The notes beneath the pieces were generated by a model that was given only the letters and a program-made list of their open reading frames with translations, was not told the DNA's origin and did not search any database. Below, in pieces: positions 1 through 8,282 of a stretch of DNA of 64,000 nt (position 1 is its first letter; the number at the start of each line of letters is the position of its first letter). The translations under genes were made by a program, and so were the position numbers. This DNA comes from Frigoribacterium sp. PhB24 (GTDB lineage Bacteria; Actinomycetota; Actinomycetes; Actinomycetales; Microbacteriaceae): assembly GCF_003755185.1 (NCBI RefSeq), contig NZ_RKIC01000011.1:1-64000 (forward strand). Direction: 5' to 3'.

Positions 1-37
1 GGACGGCGACGGTCCTGACCCCCCGCAGGAGGCGCGG
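1..37 (+). repeat. 37-bp near-copy of the locus at 38477
   Basis: Bases 1-20 are identical to 38477-38496 and bases 24-37 to 38500-38513; only 21-23 differ. The shared stretch includes one AGGAGGCGCG word (27-36). In the 38477 copy the sequence continues into a hairpin, while here it runs straight into homopolymer, so this may be the same locus read badly rather than a true second copy. Confidence 0.7.
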
Positions 38-260
38 GGGGGGGGGCGGCGGCCCCCCCCCCCCCCCCCGGGGGGGGGGGGGCCCCACCCCGGGGGGGCC
101 CCCAACCCCGGGGGGGGGGGGTGGGGCATAATAGCCGAGAGGAACCCCGGGGGGGGGGGGCGGGGCCGGGGGGGGGGGCGCCCCCCCCCCCCCCCGGCCG
201 CGGGGGGGGGGGGGCCCCCCCCGCGGGGGGCCCCCCCCCCCCCGGGGGGGGGGGCCCCCC
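33..260. other. G/C homopolymer block, probable assembly artefact
   Basis: About 230 bases consist almost only of runs of G and runs of C up to about 18 long, with a single interruption near 121-145. Base composition this extreme and the alternation of pure-G and pure-C runs do not resemble any other part of the window. Normal actinobacterial sequence resumes at about 261. I read this as unreliable sequence at a contig end, for example polyG base calls. No gene should be called in it. Confidence 0.8.
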
Positions 261-387
261 CCCACGACGGTGGTGCGACCTCCCGGCGCCGGCGGCGGTG
301 GCGGCGCCGGCGGCCGCGGCCACGGTGCCGGACGACCGGCAGGCCGCCGGGGTCGACGACCCGAGGAGGCGCGGTTAGGCTCCCGCC

Positions 388-891
388 ATGCCCGTCCGGT
401 CCGAAGAAGGTCGCGTCATCGTCCGCATGTTCGCTGGTCTCTCGGGCAGCGTCCTGTGGCTCGGCGATGCGCTCGACCACGCCCGTGCCCATCTGTCGTC
501 GGGGCTCGTGGCCGACCTGGACGCGTGGGACGCCTACCACCGGACACGACTCGACCCCGACCTCGGTGCGCACGCCGAGGCCGACGAGCGCACCTTCGCG
601 CGGACCGGCGCCGCCCTCGCCGAGCGTCTGGCGGACGAGCTCGGCGTCGGGTTCGAGGTGCACCTCGTCTTCGCGGGCCGCGAGGTCCGCCGGTCGTCGG
701 AACCCCCGACGAACCCACGGGCCGCCCGAGTGCTGAACGCCCGCGCCGAGCAGGTCGAGGCCGAGGCACGTGAGATCGCCGCGAGCCACCCGGGCGGTGG
801 CTGGTACGCCTACGCTCCGCTCTCGGGCCGGCGCTTCACGCCGTCGCGGCGCGAGCGGCCCGCCCCCGGCACCGACCGCCCGCCGCGCTGA
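388..891 (+). CDS. Hypothetical protein, leaderless
   Basis: The protein is 167 aa and I do not recognise a family. It is rich in Ala, Arg and Glu with no membrane segment or signal peptide; residues 40-140 look helical and the C-terminal 20 residues are basic and proline-rich. The start is supported by a -10 box TAGGCT at 376-381 followed by six bases and ATG, the leaderless pattern seen at many genes here. A second in-frame ATG lies at 427. It is the first gene after the unreliable block and is followed by a long hairpin (927-990), so it is probably monocistronic. Confidence 0.6.
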   Translation: MPVRSEEGRVIVRMFAGLSGSVLWLGDALDHARAHLSSGLVADLDAWDAYHRTRLDPDLGAHAEADERTFARTGAALAERLADELGVGFEVHLVFAGREVRRSSEPPTNPRAARVLNARAEQVEAEAREIAASHPGGGWYAYAPLSGRRFTPSRRERPAPGTDRPPR

Positions 892-926
892 GGTCTCCCC
901 CGCACCCCCACCCCGATCCCCCGCTG

Positions 927-990
927 TCGCACCGCCGAATGAACACCGCACCGCCCATCTCGACGGTGCGATGTACATCCGCCGGTGCGA
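927..990. terminator. Long bidirectional hairpin at a convergent gene end
   Basis: Arms 927-952 and 965-990 pair over about 26 bases with roughly four mismatches around a 12-base loop. It lies between the + strand gene ending at 891 and the - strand exporter ending at 1066, so it can terminate both. Confidence 0.6.
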
Positions 991-1058
991 CCCCGACTCC
1001 CGACCCCGACTCCCGACCCCGACCCCGACCCCGTCCCCGTCCCCGACCCCGGCACCGC
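991..1058. repeat. CCCCGA/CCCCGT simple tandem repeat
   Basis: Roughly ten degenerate hexamer units of the type CCCCGA, CTCCCGA or CCCCGT follow the hairpin at 927-990. There is no gene here. Such a tract could vary in copy number between strains. Confidence 0.6.
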
Positions 1059-1065
1059 GACGACG

Positions 1066-2505
1066 TCAGCCCCGGGCAGGTGCCCGCAACGACCGGTCGA
1101 ACACGGTCAGCGCCGTCGCCACGACCGCGAGCCCGATCACGACCCCGGCGAGCGTGTGCAGCCCGATCGTGGTCGGGGCGTCCCCGTAGACACCGCCGAT
1201 CAGGCTGGACGCACCGATCGCGCCGACGTAGATCGCGGTGCGCGAGAGCCCGGCGGCCGTGCCGATCATCGACGACGGCACCTGGCGGTAGAGCGCGGCC
1301 TGGTTCGAGACCGAGGCGAGACCCTGCGGGAGGCCGAACAGGGCCGGCACGAGCACCAGCGACCAGACGGGCGACCCGGAGGCGGTGGTCAGCAGCAGCG
1401 CGCCTCCTGCGATCGGGACGGTCGCCGCCACGATCAACGGCAGCCGCACGCCCGACCGCCGGGCGAAGACGAACGACACGACCCCCGCCACGATCGCACC
1501 GGGCAGCTGGATGAGCCCGGCCTGCGCGCTGCCGATGCCCCCGACCTGCTGCACCCACTGCGAGAAGCCGTAGGTCACCGTGTAGGCGATGCCATAGACG
1601 AGGAAGAGCCGCAGGTAGGTGCGGGTGAGCGGTCCGTTGCTCGCGAGCACGCGCACGTCGATGAACGGGGCGACGGCGCGCAGCTCCCACGCGACCAGGC
1701 CGGCCAGGGCGGCGACGGCGATGCCGAGCAGCCACCACCAGCCCTGCCGCAGGTCGAGCAGGAAGACCAGCAGGGCGGCGATCGTCACGGCGAAGAGGGC
1801 GAGCCCGGGCAGGTCGACGGCGCGGGCGAACGAGAGCCGGGCGGCGGGGGTGTCGCGGGGCGGGCGCAGCGAGTCGCTCGGCATCCAGAGCAGCGAGAGC
1901 ACGAGTCCGACGCCGGCGAGCGGCACGTTGACGAGGAAGATCGAATGCCAGCCGAACAGGCCGATGAGCGCGCCGGCGAGGGCGGGCCCGGCCGCCGCCG
2001 ACGCGAGCGACGAGATCGACAGGCCACCGAGCACGAGCGGGGGAGTCGCGACGCCGAAGCGGTCCGACTGGTTGCGGATCGCCGTCATCGCCGCGGGGTA
2101 GGCAGCCGAGGTGCCGATGCCGATCAGCACCCGTGCCGTGACGGCCCCGCCGAACGACGGCAGCAGCTCGGGCAGCACGCCGGCGAGCATCACGACCACC
2201 ATGCCGCTGACGAAGACCTTCTTCGGTCCGATGCGGTCGGCGAGCTTGCCCATCGTGGGCTGGCCGATGGCGCTGGCCAGGTAGAGCGCGGCGACGAGCC
2301 AGATCGCCTGGTCGGCCCCGATGCCGAGGTCGGTCGAGATCGGGGCGAGGGCCACCGCGATCATCGTCGTGTTGATCGGGTTGAGCAGCGGCCCGAAGAG
2401 CAGGGGCACGACGAAGCGCGGCCCGAACGGTCGGGCGTCGTGCGAGGTGCGGGCGACGCGGGAGGCGCGGCCCTGGTCTCGTCGGGCCTCCGGCGCCCGG
2501 CTCAC
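1066..2505 (-). CDS. MFS multidrug efflux transporter (DHA2-like)
   Basis: The 479-aa product has the multiple hydrophobic helices of a proton-driven drug exporter in the inner membrane. The first helix reads LLNPINTTMIAVALAPI and the loop after helix 2 carries GKLADRIGPKKVF, the motif-A signature of MFS drug transporters. Length and helix pattern fit the 14-helix DHA2 group rather than DHA1. The GTG start is chosen because it overlaps the TGA of the upstream DUF2256/DUF3253 gene (GTGA), implying translational coupling. The substrate cannot be read from sequence. Confidence 0.85.
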   Translation of the reverse strand: MSRAPEARRDQGRASRVARTSHDARPFGPRFVVPLLFGPLLNPINTTMIAVALAPISTDLGIGADQAIWLVAALYLASAIGQPTMGKLADRIGPKKVFVSGMVVVMLAGVLPELLPSFGGAVTARVLIGIGTSAAYPAAMTAIRNQSDRFGVATPPLVLGGLSISSLASAAAGPALAGALIGLFGWHSIFLVNVPLAGVGLVLSLLWMPSDSLRPPRDTPAARLSFARAVDLPGLALFAVTIAALLVFLLDLRQGWWWLLGIAVAALAGLVAWELRAVAPFIDVRVLASNGPLTRTYLRLFLVYGIAYTVTYGFSQWVQQVGGIGSAQAGLIQLPGAIVAGVVSFVFARRSGVRLPLIVAATVPIAGGALLLTTASGSPVWSLVLVPALFGLPQGLASVSNQAALYRQVPSSMIGTAAGLSRTAIYVGAIGASSLIGGVYGDAPTTIGLHTLAGVVIGLAVVATALTVFDRSLRAPARG

Positions 2506-2891
2506 GACCGGTGCCGGCGGATGCGGATCGGACCCTTCGCCGTCGACGGATCGACCACCGACCCGCCCTGCGTGATGTCGACCTCGCCCGCGGCGACGAG
2601 GCGCCGGGCCGCGCGCCGCACGGGCTCCATGAGGCCGCGCCAGGCGTCCTCGTCGTCGGGGTGCAGCGACCGCGCGACGTCCGACGGGCAGATCGACGAC
2701 GTCGCCGCCCGGGCCGCCAGCAGGTCGCGGATGCGCTGTTCGAGCTCGCGGTCCTGAGCCGTCACCTTGCGCTTGCGGCACGCGTCGCTGCAGTACGCGA
2801 CCTCGTCCCAGTTCGACGCCCACTTCTTGCGCCACTCGATGGTGCGTCCGCACGATCGGCAGGTCTTGGGGTCGGGGGTCGCGGCGCTCAT
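2502..2891 (-). CDS. DUF2256/DUF3253 fusion protein with zinc-ribbon-like N terminus
   Basis: The protein is 129 aa. The N-terminal 42 residues match DUF2256, with cysteines C11, C14, C34 and C38 spaced as CxxC and CxxxC for a metal site. Residues about 45-129 match DUF3253, a small winged-helix-like domain. The role is unknown. The ATG at 2891 precedes the first Cys pair by ten residues. It shares a 4-base overlap with the downstream MFS exporter, so the two are co-translated. It is divergent from the second MFS gene at 3308. Confidence 0.85.
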   Translation of the reverse strand: MSAATPDPKTCRSCGRTIEWRKKWASNWDEVAYCSDACRKRKVTAQDRELEQRIRDLLAARAATSSICPSDVARSLHPDDEDAWRGLMEPVRRAARRLVAAGEVDITQGGSVVDPSTAKGPIRIRRHRS

Positions 2892-2965
2892 GCCGACAGT
2901 CAACGCGGGAGGCGCGGTGAGCGTTCCCGGGGAGGCGCAGGTCGCCCTCCGCTGCGGACCGGACC

Positions 2966-2975
2966 CGCGCCTCCT
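2966..2975 (-). repeat. AGGAGGCGCGG word, intergenic
   Basis: A single copy in - orientation in the divergent intergenic region, followed by G. It lies more than 70 bases from either start codon and so is not a ribosome binding site. Confidence 0.9.
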
Positions 2976-2987
2976 GACCGCACCACA

Positions 2988-3041
2988 CCGCGGTTCGTGC
3001 ACCACACCCCGTCTGGATCGTGTGTGGTGCACGAAGCGCGG
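2988..3041. promoter_or_regulatory. 20-bp inverted repeat between divergent transporter operons
   Basis: Arms 2988-3007 and 3022-3041 match at 19 of 20 bases around a 14-base spacer; weaker pairing extends outward on both sides. The core half-site is GTGCACCACAC. It sits between the divergent starts at 2891 and 3308. It could be an operator for a regulator encoded elsewhere or a structured 5' leader; the sequence does not decide. Confidence 0.5.
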
Positions 3042-3307
3042 TGCGGTGCGGCACACCGGGCCCCTGGCCAGGTCGGACGGCAGCGGCTAGACTCGACCTC
3101 GGTCGGGCGGTACTCCCGGCCCCGGGCGTGCACGACAGCGCGCAGTCGGGATCACCATCCTCCCCGAGCCACCCACGGTCACCAGCGGCACGAGTCGCGG
3201 GGGCCGTGCCGCCGACAGGCCTGCTCGACCCTCGGGTCGAGACGACTAGCCGGCCCGTGGCCGCCATCGGGTCGAGAGAACGGCGCCCGCCGACCACCCC
3301 AGGTTCC

Positions 3308-4606
3308 ATGACACTCGCACCCCCGCGCCCCACGGCGCCCTCGTCCACCCCGTCCGCCCGCTTCCCGTGGGCCGGCCTGATCGCCATCGCCGTCGCCACG
3401 TTCCTCTCGATCTCGGGCGAGATGCTGCCGACCGGCCTGCTGCCCGAGATGAGCGCCGACCTCGGCGTCACCGAGTCGAGCATCGGCCTGCTCGTCAGCG
3501 TCTTCGCCTTCACGGTCGTCCTGACCAGCACGGGCCTGACCCACCTCACCCGGCGTCTGCCCCGGCACCTGATCGTCGTCGGCCTGATCGTCGTCCTCGC
3601 GATCAGCGCCGGGCTCACCGCGATCGCACCGACCTACGAGCTCGTGCTCGCGAGCCGCGTGCTCGGTGGTCTCGCTCACGGCATGTTCTGGGCGATCGGC
3701 GGCGCCTACGCCGGACACCTCGTGCCGCGGGCCCAGGTCGGCCGTGCGCTCGCGGTCGCGATGAGCGGCGGTACCCTCGCGTTCGTGCTGGGCGTCCCGC
3801 TCGGCACCGCGCTCGGCCAGGCCCTCGGGTGGCGTGAGGCGTTCGGCATCCTCGCCGGGCTCATGGCGCTCGGTGCGGTCTTCGTCTACAAGTTCCTGCC
3901 GCCGGTCGGTCGTGGCACGGCCCACGAGTCGACTCCGGAGCCGGTGACCGACGCGGTCCCGACGCTGGTCGACGGCACCGCGCCTCCTGCGGCTGCCGCG
4001 GTGCGTCGTCGTCGCGCGCTGCCGAGGCCGAGCGTGCTCGGCGTCGTGCTGAGCTGCGTCATCACGGCGGTCTTCATGATCGGGCACTACTCGTTCTTCA
4101 CCTACATCACGCCGTACCTCGTGCGGTCGACGGGGGTGCCCGAGCAGGGCCTGGCCGGCTGGCTCTTCGCGTTCGGCATCGCCGGGGCCGTGGGGCTCGG
4201 CATGGTCGGCTGGTTCCTCGGCGCACGGCCGCGGGTGAGCATCCCGATCGGGGTGGCCGTGGTCGGTCTCGCCGTGACGGGCATGCTGGTGTTCGAGGGG
4301 ATGCTCGTGCCGTCGCTCGTGGCGTTCGTCCTGTGGGGCGTGACGTTCGGGGCGCTGCCGCCGCTGTTCCAGACGCGCATGCTGCAGGTCGCCCCCGAAC
4401 GCATGCGCGACCTGGCGAGCGCGTTCTACACGACCGGCTTCAACGCCGGCATCGGTGGCGGCGCCCTGATCGGCGCCCTCGTGCTCGACGGGTCGGGGCT
4501 CGACTCGCTGCCGGTGCTCTACATCGCGGTGGCGGCGATCGTGCTGGTCGCCGTGCTCGCGAGCGACCGTCTGCTCGCTCGCCGCTCTGCCCGCCCCGCC
4601 GCCTGA
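3308..4606 (+). CDS. MFS transporter (DHA1-like, AraJ/NepI type)
   Basis: The 432-aa protein has 12 predicted helices typical of DHA1 sugar/drug exporters: helix 1 ends in SISGEMLPTGLLPEM and helix 4 carries SRVLGGLAHGMFWAIGGAYAG. The central cytoplasmic loop (about residues 200-240) is proline/alanine rich and holds one AGGAGGCGCGG copy (3979-3988, - strand). The ATG at 3308 is the first before the conserved helix 1; its ribosome site is weak. It is followed by a perfect hairpin terminator. Confidence 0.85.
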   Translation: MTLAPPRPTAPSSTPSARFPWAGLIAIAVATFLSISGEMLPTGLLPEMSADLGVTESSIGLLVSVFAFTVVLTSTGLTHLTRRLPRHLIVVGLIVVLAISAGLTAIAPTYELVLASRVLGGLAHGMFWAIGGAYAGHLVPRAQVGRALAVAMSGGTLAFVLGVPLGTALGQALGWREAFGILAGLMALGAVFVYKFLPPVGRGTAHESTPEPVTDAVPTLVDGTAPPAAAAVRRRRALPRPSVLGVVLSCVITAVFMIGHYSFFTYITPYLVRSTGVPEQGLAGWLFAFGIAGAVGLGMVGWFLGARPRVSIPIGVAVVGLAVTGMLVFEGMLVPSLVAFVLWGVTFGALPPLFQTRMLQVAPERMRDLASAFYTTGFNAGIGGGALIGALVLDGSGLDSLPVLYIAVAAIVLVAVLASDRLLARRSARPAA

Positions 4607-4630
4607 GCCGCTGCGTCGGGGACGACGAAG

Positions 4631-4672
4631 AACGCAGGAGGCGCGACTCGCGTGAGTCGCGCCTCCTGCGTT
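4631..4672. terminator. Bidirectional terminator built from two AGGAGGCGCG words
   Basis: The words at 4636-4645 (+) and 4658-4667 (-) lie in a stem of about 19 bases with a tiny loop (GCG). It lies between the convergent MFS gene (+) and the small gene at 4703-4828 (-). Confidence 0.85.
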
Positions 4673-4702
4673 CGAGGCGCTACGGGGTGTCGTGCGGCCG
4701 GG

Positions 4703-4828
4703 TCAGCGGCGCCGCCCGGGCTGCTGGTAGCCGCCGGCCTGGCCGGTGCCGCCGCCGCGCTTGTTCATGATCTTCTTGATGACGAAGCCCACGATGAGCG
4801 GAGCGAAGCGTCGGAGCAGTGATGCCAT
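4703..4828 (-). CDS. Small basic protein downstream of Asp23
   Basis: A 41-aa protein, MASLLRRFAPLIVGFVIKKI at its start, with a hydrophobic segment flanked by Arg/Lys and a Gly/Gln-rich tail ending in Arg. It may be a membrane-associated peptide. The ATG at 4828 has an AGGAGG ribosome site upstream. It is 147 bases downstream of the Asp23 gene on the same strand, so it may share its transcript and act with it at the envelope. No family assigned. Confidence 0.6.
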   Translation of the reverse strand: MASLLRRFAPLIVGFVIKKIMNKRGGGTGQAGGYQQPGRRR

Positions 4829-4975
4829 GGTGGTGCCTCCTGGGCGGTGGTGCACGGGTCGTGCGGTCGAGCCGGTCGGCTCGGTGAGGTGCGGCCCGCG
4901 GGGGGTGCGGGAGACGGTCACGTCGGGGTGACCGCCGCAGGTCCTACTGAACTCGGTGTCTGCTGGACTCGCCGC

Positions 4976-5464
4976 CTACTGGACCCGCTGCGAGTCGGCC
5001 TTGTCCTTGTCGTCGTCGTCCTGGCCGGCGATGAAGATGTCGCTGACCTCGATGTTGATCTCGACGACCTGCAGCCCCACGAGTTGCGTGATGGCGTCGC
5101 TGACGGCCTGGCGGACGTCGTCCGCGACCTGCTGCACCGACAACGGGTAGTCGACGACGATGCTGATGTCCGCCGCGGCCTGGGTCTCGCCGACCTCGAC
5201 CTTGACGCCCTGGCCGTGGTCCTGCTGGCCGACGGCGGTGCGCAGCGCACCCACGGCACGCGAGGCTCCGCCACCGATCGAGTGGACGCCCGGCACTTGG
5301 CGGGCGGCGATGCCCGCGACCTTCGCGACGACGCCGTCGGCGATCCGCGTCGTGCCGGCCGCGTCGGACGACACGGTCGAGGCGCCGTCGACGCGCGAGG
5401 CGCCGTCGACGCGGGAGCCGGTGCTGACGGTGGTGGCGGGGGTGGGGGTGGCGGTGTTCGACAT
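4976..5464 (-). CDS. Asp23/Gls24 family envelope stress protein
   Basis: The 162-aa protein has a Ser/Thr/Ala-rich N terminus of about 40 residues, then the Asp23 domain: TTRIADGVVAKVAGIAARQV, a VKVEVGETQAAADISIVVDY strand and the helix RQAVSDAITQLVGLQV. The tail is acidic (QDDDDKDKAD). In Gram-positive bacteria these proteins scaffold at the membrane and respond to alkaline or envelope stress. A purine-rich ribosome site (GAAAGAGGA) supports the ATG at 5464. A 16-bp tandem repeat lies upstream. Confidence 0.85.
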   Translation of the reverse strand: MSNTATPTPATTVSTGSRVDGASRVDGASTVSSDAAGTTRIADGVVAKVAGIAARQVPGVHSIGGGASRAVGALRTAVGQQDHGQGVKVEVGETQAAADISIVVDYPLSVQQVADDVRQAVSDAITQLVGLQVVEINIEVSDIFIAGQDDDDKDKADSQRVQ

Positions 5465-5525
5465 CTCGGGTCCTCTTTCGGCTGGGGGAGTCGTGCTGGT
5501 GGTCGTGCCGTGGTCGTCGTGCGAT

Positions 5526-5620
5526 CGGGCCGTGACCCGATCGGGCCGTGACCCGACCGGGCCGTGACCCGACCGGGCCGTGACCCGACCGGGCCGTGAT
5601 CCGACCGGGCCGTGCCCGTC
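5526..5620. repeat. 16-bp tandem repeat (VNTR candidate)
   Basis: Five full units of CGGGCCGTGACCCGAC (last base T in the first; the fifth has GATCC) plus a partial sixth, in direct head-to-tail order. It occupies the divergent promoter region between the Asp23 gene and the photolyase gene, so copy-number change would alter spacing there. Confidence 0.85.
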
Positions 5621-5726
5621 GGGCCGGGGCGACCCGGGCTGCACGTCAATGAGACGCCGTGCCCGCCGGGTTCGTCACGGTGAACATGCTGGCAACCCGC
5701 TGAGTGCCCGCGTCTACTGTCGGGGC

Positions 5727-7295
5727 ATGCAGCGCACCCGGTGGATCTTCCTCGACCAGCTCGGCCCGCACTTCGACGACGGCGACCCGATGCTGCTCGT
5801 CGAGAGTCGCTCGTCGTGGCGGGGCCGCACCCTGCACCGGGCCAAGCTGCAGCTGATCCTGTCGGCCGTCCGACACCGGGCCGCCGAGCTGGGCGACCGC
5901 GTCGACTTCCGTCAGGTCGAGCACTACTCCGAGGCCCTCGAGGGTCGCGACGACCTGCAGGTCGTCGACCCCACCTCGTACCGGGCCCGACGCCTCGTGC
6001 GGTCGGTCGGGGCCGAGGTGCTGCCGAGCCGCGGCTTCGTCTCGAGCGAGGCCGAGTTCGCCGACTGGGCTGCCGGCCGGCAGGGGGGTCGCGGCTCGAG
6101 CCGGGCGGGAGGCGCGGCGACCGACGCCGACGACGCCCGACGAGGAGGCGCGGGTCGACCGACCGGCGCGTCCGGCGGTCGACCGGCACCGCGCCTCCTG
6201 ATGGAGGACTGGTACCGGGCCGTGCGCCAGCGGACCGGCCTGTTGATGGAGGGCCCGCAGCCCGTGGGCGGCCAGTGGAACTACGACCACGACAACCGCG
6301 AGAAGCCGCCGAAGGGTGCCGCGACGCTCGGCCTCCCCCCGCAGGAGTGGCCCGTCGAGGACGACATCGACGCCGAGGTGCGGGCCGACCTCGACCGCTG
6401 GGAGCGCGAGGGTGTCGTCACGCTGGTCGGCGACGACGCGCCCCGACGGTTCGCGGCCACCCGGGCCGAGGCGACGGCGGCGCTGGCGGACTTCGTCGAG
6501 GTGCGGCTGCCCGACTTCGGCCCGTTCGAGGACGCCACGTTGTCGGGCGACTGGACGATGGCGCACTCGTTGCTCAGCGCCCCGATGAACCTCGGGCTGC
6601 TCGACCCGCGCGAGGTCGTCGAGGCCGCGATCTCGTCGTACCAGGCCGGCGACGCGCCCCTGCGCAGCGTCGAGGGGTTCACCCGGCAGATCGTCGGCTG
6701 GCGCGACTGGGTCTGGCACCTCTACTGGCACCTCGGCGAGGACTTCGCCACGACGAGCAACCACCTCGGCGCGACGCAGCCCCTGCCCGAGGTGTTCGCC
6801 GGGCTCGACGCCGAGGCCGTCGAGGCCGAATGCCTCAGCGACACGCTCGACGGGCTGCGTCGGCACGGCTGGAACCACCACATCCAGCGCCTGATGATCC
6901 TCGGCAACTGGGCCCTGCAGCGCGGCGTCGACCCGGCCGCGCTCAACCAGTGGTTCGTCGACATGTACGTGGACGGCACCCCGTGGGTGATGCCCGCCAA
7001 CGTCGTGGGCATGTCGCAGCACGCCGACGGCGGCATCGTCGCCACCAAGCCGTACGCGTCGGGCGGCGCCTACGTCAACCGCATGACGGACCACTGCGGC
7101 TCGTGCCGTTTCGACCCGAAGAAGCGGCTCGGCGAGGACGCCTGCCCGGTGACCGCCGGGTACTGGGCGTTCCTCGACCGCGTCGAGCCGGTGCTCTCGG
7201 GCAACCCGCGCATGGGCCAACAGTTCGCCGGGCTGCGCGGGTTGTCCGACCGCGAGGCCGTCGTCGAGCAGGAGCGCACCCGCACGACCTGGTGA
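5727..7295 (+). CDS. Iron-sulfur cryptochrome/photolyase (PhrB-like)
   Basis: The 522-aa protein belongs to the deoxyribodipyrimidine photolyase-related family that repairs UV (6-4) photoproducts using FAD and a 4Fe-4S cluster. The cluster ligands are visible: Cys369, Cys457, Cys460 and Cys473. The N-terminal antenna domain starts RWIFLDQLGPHF, and GGQWNYDHDNR marks the linker to the FAD domain. Residues about 119-156 are a Gly/Arg/Ala-rich block I do not expect in the family; it carries an inverted pair of AGGAGGCGCGG words (6143-6152 and 6190-6199) and stays in frame. Start: TACTGT at 5715-5720, six bases, ATG, a leaderless arrangement. Confidence 0.9.
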   Translation: MQRTRWIFLDQLGPHFDDGDPMLLVESRSSWRGRTLHRAKLQLILSAVRHRAAELGDRVDFRQVEHYSEALEGRDDLQVVDPTSYRARRLVRSVGAEVLPSRGFVSSEAEFADWAAGRQGGRGSSRAGGAATDADDARRGGAGRPTGASGGRPAPRLLMEDWYRAVRQRTGLLMEGPQPVGGQWNYDHDNREKPPKGAATLGLPPQEWPVEDDIDAEVRADLDRWEREGVVTLVGDDAPRRFAATRAEATAALADFVEVRLPDFGPFEDATLSGDWTMAHSLLSAPMNLGLLDPREVVEAAISSYQAGDAPLRSVEGFTRQIVGWRDWVWHLYWHLGEDFATTSNHLGATQPLPEVFAGLDAEAVEAECLSDTLDGLRRHGWNHHIQRLMILGNWALQRGVDPAALNQWFVDMYVDGTPWVMPANVVGMSQHADGGIVATKPYASGGAYVNRMTDHCGSCRFDPKKRLGEDACPVTAGYWAFLDRVEPVLSGNPRMGQQFAGLRGLSDREAVVEQERTRTTW

Positions 7296-7322
7296 GCCGG
7301 TGCCCGGCCCGGCCCCGCCGCC

Positions 7323-7395
7323 GGAGGTCGCACCACGTCCGCGTCGTCGAACCCTCGTCCGGGGCGGTGCGACGACACGACGGTGGTGCGTCCTC
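7323..7395. terminator. Imperfect long hairpin after the photolyase
   Basis: Arms about 7323-7349 and 7370-7395 pair with a few mismatches and bulges. The right arm resembles 263-283 near the window start (CACGACGGTGGTGCG). It probably ends the photolyase transcript. Confidence 0.5.
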
Positions 7396-7468
7396 GGAGG
7401 TGCCCCTCGTTAGGGTGACGGAAGCGCCGGGCGCAGGGAGCCCGGGGCAGATCACGAGGGAGTCCCCG

Positions 7469-8089
7469 ATGACCACGACCATGCGCAGAACGGCCGCGAC
7501 GGCCACCACCACGGGCGTGCTCGCCCTCGGCCTGCTGCTCGCCGGCTGCACCTCAGGAGGCGCGGGCGGCGGGGACGGCGCCGGTTCCGGTGGGTCGTCC
7601 GGCGGCTCGGGCGGCTCGGGGTCGACGGCTTCCGGCGAGGGCACCTTCGACGACCTCGCCAGCTGCGACGACGTCGGCTCGGCCCTCGGCGGAGTCGTGG
7701 AGGGTCTCGAGCTGCGCGACGACAGCACGTTCTCCGGCGATCAGGCCAACTGCCAGTGGGCGACGCCCACGACCGAGGCGACGGACGCCGCGGACGTGAC
7801 GGCGATCGTCGTCCTCGCCCAGCGCCAGGACTTCAGCGCCGACGACATCAGTGCCCAGACCTCGCAGATCGAGGGCACCGAGGGCGTCGAGACCGTCGAC
7901 GACTCGCGCGTCGGGGCCTTCGGCGGCCAGGCGTTCTCGCAGACGGTGACGCAGCAGGGCATCACGGCCTCGGCCAGCACCATCCTCTCGCCGCACGGTC
8001 TGATCGCCGTCACGGCGACAGGTGCGGGCGACGCCGCCCCGCTCAGCACCGACGAGACCCTCGACGCCGCCTACGGCCTCTTCGACTGA
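7469..8089 (+). CDS. Secreted lipoprotein (DUF3558-like layout)
   Basis: A 206-aa precursor with an Arg-containing N terminus, hydrophobic core and lipobox LAGC (lipidated Cys27), followed by a Gly/Ser linker and a globular domain. Two cysteines, in CDDVGSALGG and ANCQW, could form a disulfide, as in the DUF3558 lipoproteins of mycobacteria; the match is by layout only. The linker contains one AGGAGGCGCGG copy (7555-7564) translated Gly-Gly-Ala-Gly. A -10-like TAGGGT lies at 7411-7416 and a purine-rich site precedes the ATG. It sits outside the membrane; role unknown. Confidence 0.75.
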   Translation: MTTTMRRTAATATTTGVLALGLLLAGCTSGGAGGGDGAGSGGSSGGSGGSGSTASGEGTFDDLASCDDVGSALGGVVEGLELRDDSTFSGDQANCQWATPTTEATDAADVTAIVVLAQRQDFSADDISAQTSQIEGTEGVETVDDSRVGAFGGQAFSQTVTQQGITASASTILSPHGLIAVTATGAGDAAPLSTDETLDAAYGLFD

Positions 8090-8194
8090 GCCGCGCCGGG
8101 GCGGGCGTCGTCCTCACGACGCGCCCCGCGCCTGCTGGTCCCGACTCCGCCCCGACTCCGCCCCGACCGCCCACTCGTCTGCTGACACCTCGCT

Positions 8195-8250
8195 CGAGTG
8201 GGCAGAAGATGCGCTCCGTCCGGCTACGAGCGACATCTCCTGCCCACTCG
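8195..8250. terminator. Hairpin between convergent lipoprotein and SGNH genes
   Basis: Arms 8195-8215 and 8229-8250 pair over about 20 bases with one mismatch and one bulge around a 13-base loop. It is placed to terminate both the + gene ending at 8089 and the - gene ending at 8283. Confidence 0.6.
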
Positions 8251-8282
8251 GCAGCGGCTGCCGCCGGGAACGCGGTCGCAGC

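Noticed and set aside
121-378. ORFs within and just after the homopolymer block
   Set aside because: They translate to Gly/Pro runs from unreliable sequence.
1066-3618. An 850-codon frame covering the MFS exporter and upstream DNA
   Set aside because: The region upstream of GTG 2505 overlaps the DUF2256/DUF3253 gene in another frame and shows no conserved residues.
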